64,000 nucleotides of DNA from NCBI GenBank assembly GCA_000513555.1, contig ALYD01000015.1, positions 1 to 64,000 on the forward strand, read 5' to 3'. The translations under genes and the position numbers were made by a program. Shown one piece after another: positions 63,475-64,000 of the stretch. The DNA comes from Lachnospiraceae bacterium JC7. Lineage in GTDB: Bacteria > Bacillota > Clostridia > Lachnospirales > Lachnospiraceae. The notes beneath the pieces are model-generated. The model was not told the origin of the DNA, did no database searches, and saw nothing but the letters and a program-made list of their open reading frames with translations. Position 1 is the stretch's first letter. The number at the start of each line of letters is the position of its first letter.

Positions 63475-64000
63475 TTACAGAAGTGTATGTCTCTGCTCTT
63501 CCTCTGACTTAGGATTGAGATACTTAGGCGCTACATCAAATACTGTGATGCATCCCTTCTCGCCCTTCTTTGCCATACGGTCAACAGCTCTTGCATAAGC
63601 CGCAAGAACAGAACCTGTGAACTCAGGGTTTGAATCAAGCTTCAGGCTGTACTCGATAAGCTCGTGGTGCTGTCCCTCGTCTCCTGTCACACCGGATCTC
63701 ATAACGAATCCTCCGTGTGGAAGCTCTGCATGATTCTTCTTCATCTCCTCTTCTGAAATGAAGTGGATAGTAACATCATAATCAGCATAGTAGTCCGGCA
63801 TAGTCTTGATGGTATTTTCTACCTTTGCAGCATCAGCGCCATCCTCAAGAACTACAAATACCTCTCTCTTATGCATCTCTCTTGCAGTGAACTCAGGCTG
63901 CTTTCCGCTTCTTACCGCATCCATAGCTTCCTCTACCGGAAGTGTATATGAACGGGCATCCTTAACACCCTCTACTCTTCTTGCTGCATCACTGTGTCCC
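63475..64000 (-). CDS. ddh: meso-Diaminopimelate D-dehydrogenase, partial (5' end beyond window)
   Basis: The 175 visible residues are the C-terminal half of Ddh, starting GHSDAARRVEGVKDARSYTL and including LPHGGFVMRSGVTGDEGQHH, EYSLKLDSNPEFTGSVLAAYARA and the terminal KYLNPKSEEEQRHTLL, all standard for the enzyme, which makes meso-diaminopimelate from tetrahydrodipicolinate in one NADPH step. The reading frame is open to the window edge. With dapF and lysA in the same window it argues for two parallel meso-DAP routes. Confidence 0.93.
   Translation of the reverse strand, partial: GHSDAARRVEGVKDARSYTLPVEEAMDAVRSGKQPEFTAREMHKREVFVVLEDGADAAKVENTIKTMPDYYADYDVTIHFISEEEMKKNHAELPHGGFVMRSGVTGDEGQHHELIEYSLKLDSNPEFTGSVLAAYARAVDRMAKKGEKGCITVFDVAPKYLNPKSEEEQRHTLL

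Noticed and set aside
1-64000. CRISPR arrays, insertion sequences, prophage or toxin-antitoxin pairs
   Set aside because: None found: no regularly spaced repeats, transposase, integrase or phage structural genes, and gene order and composition look uniformly chromosomal.

Overview
The window looks like a stretch of core chromosome from a strictly anaerobic, Gram-positive Clostridia species, most likely in the Lachnospiraceae. The evidence is a pyruvate formate-lyase and its activase, a giant BadF/HgdC-type CoA-enzyme activase, meso-diaminopimelate dehydrogenase together with DapF and LysA, a class-2 IleRS, the hisS-aspS pair, AGGAGG ribosome-binding sites and sigma-A-like TTGACA/TATAAT promoters. 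tRNA genes do not encode CCA. There is no sign of prophage, insertion sequence, CRISPR or plasmid DNA. Nearly every gene is on the minus strand; only the activase, a CPBP protease, an Rrf2 regulator, tRNA-Arg and a GNAT protein are on the plus strand.

Layout. 1-255: leader with MraZ-box-like repeats, suggesting a dcw (division/cell wall) cluster begins just left of the window. 256-5673: THUMP RNA methyltransferase, DUF1700-like membrane protein, hisS-aspS operon. 5767-10611: a putative import and catabolic unit made of a TRAP transporter (dctPQM), a KynB-type cyclase/hydrolase and a PanE-family reductase, behind one promoter with a palindromic operator. 10873-14552: lysA with a structured leader, pyk, and a rhomboid-fold protein without the catalytic serine motif. 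14651-19322: giant activase with a long leader. 19529-25323: glyA, recJ, CPBP protease, HerA-like ATPase. 25332-29490: pflB-pflA facing an Rrf2 iron-sulfur-type regulator. 29520-31341: tRNA-Arg and three small or unknown proteins. 31598-36427: a 1097-residue c-di-GMP protein with EAL before GGDEF, tRNA-Ser, a family-2 glycosyltransferase. 36537-43011: carA-carB plus a divergent carbamate kinase, and dapF. 43070-48018: livJHMGF branched-chain amino-acid ABC transporter. 48094-53752: a tight six-gene run (49-residue membrane peptide, VanZ, small membrane protein, M29 aminopeptidase, 8-oxoguanine glycosylase, D-Ala-D-Ala carboxypeptidase). 53855-60683: two-domain GNAT protein on a probably leaderless mRNA, glycogen phosphorylase, ileS. 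60830-64000: membrane-anchored PTS EIIB-like protein with Asp in place of the phosphocysteine, LysR regulator, secreted cell-wall-binding protein, and the 3' part of ddh.

How it fits together. Lysine/peptidoglycan precursor genes (lysA, dapF, ddh, dac, perhaps dcw next door), amino-acid and organic-acid uptake (liv, TRAP), fermentation and carbon storage (pyk, pfl, glgP) and translation (aspS, hisS, ileS, two tRNAs) dominate. I see no clear mobile or defence system. The most interesting material is in regulatory leaders (mraZ boxes with phased TGCAT repeats, the lysA leader, the pfl/Rrf2 intergenic region, the carA leader), in small or non-canonical proteins (Asp-for-Cys EIIB, pseudo-rhomboid, carbamate-kinase variant, inverted EAL-GGDEF protein, N-terminally extended M29 peptidase) and in the TRAP-cyclase-reductase unit. 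All functions are read by eye from the sequence; no database search was possible.
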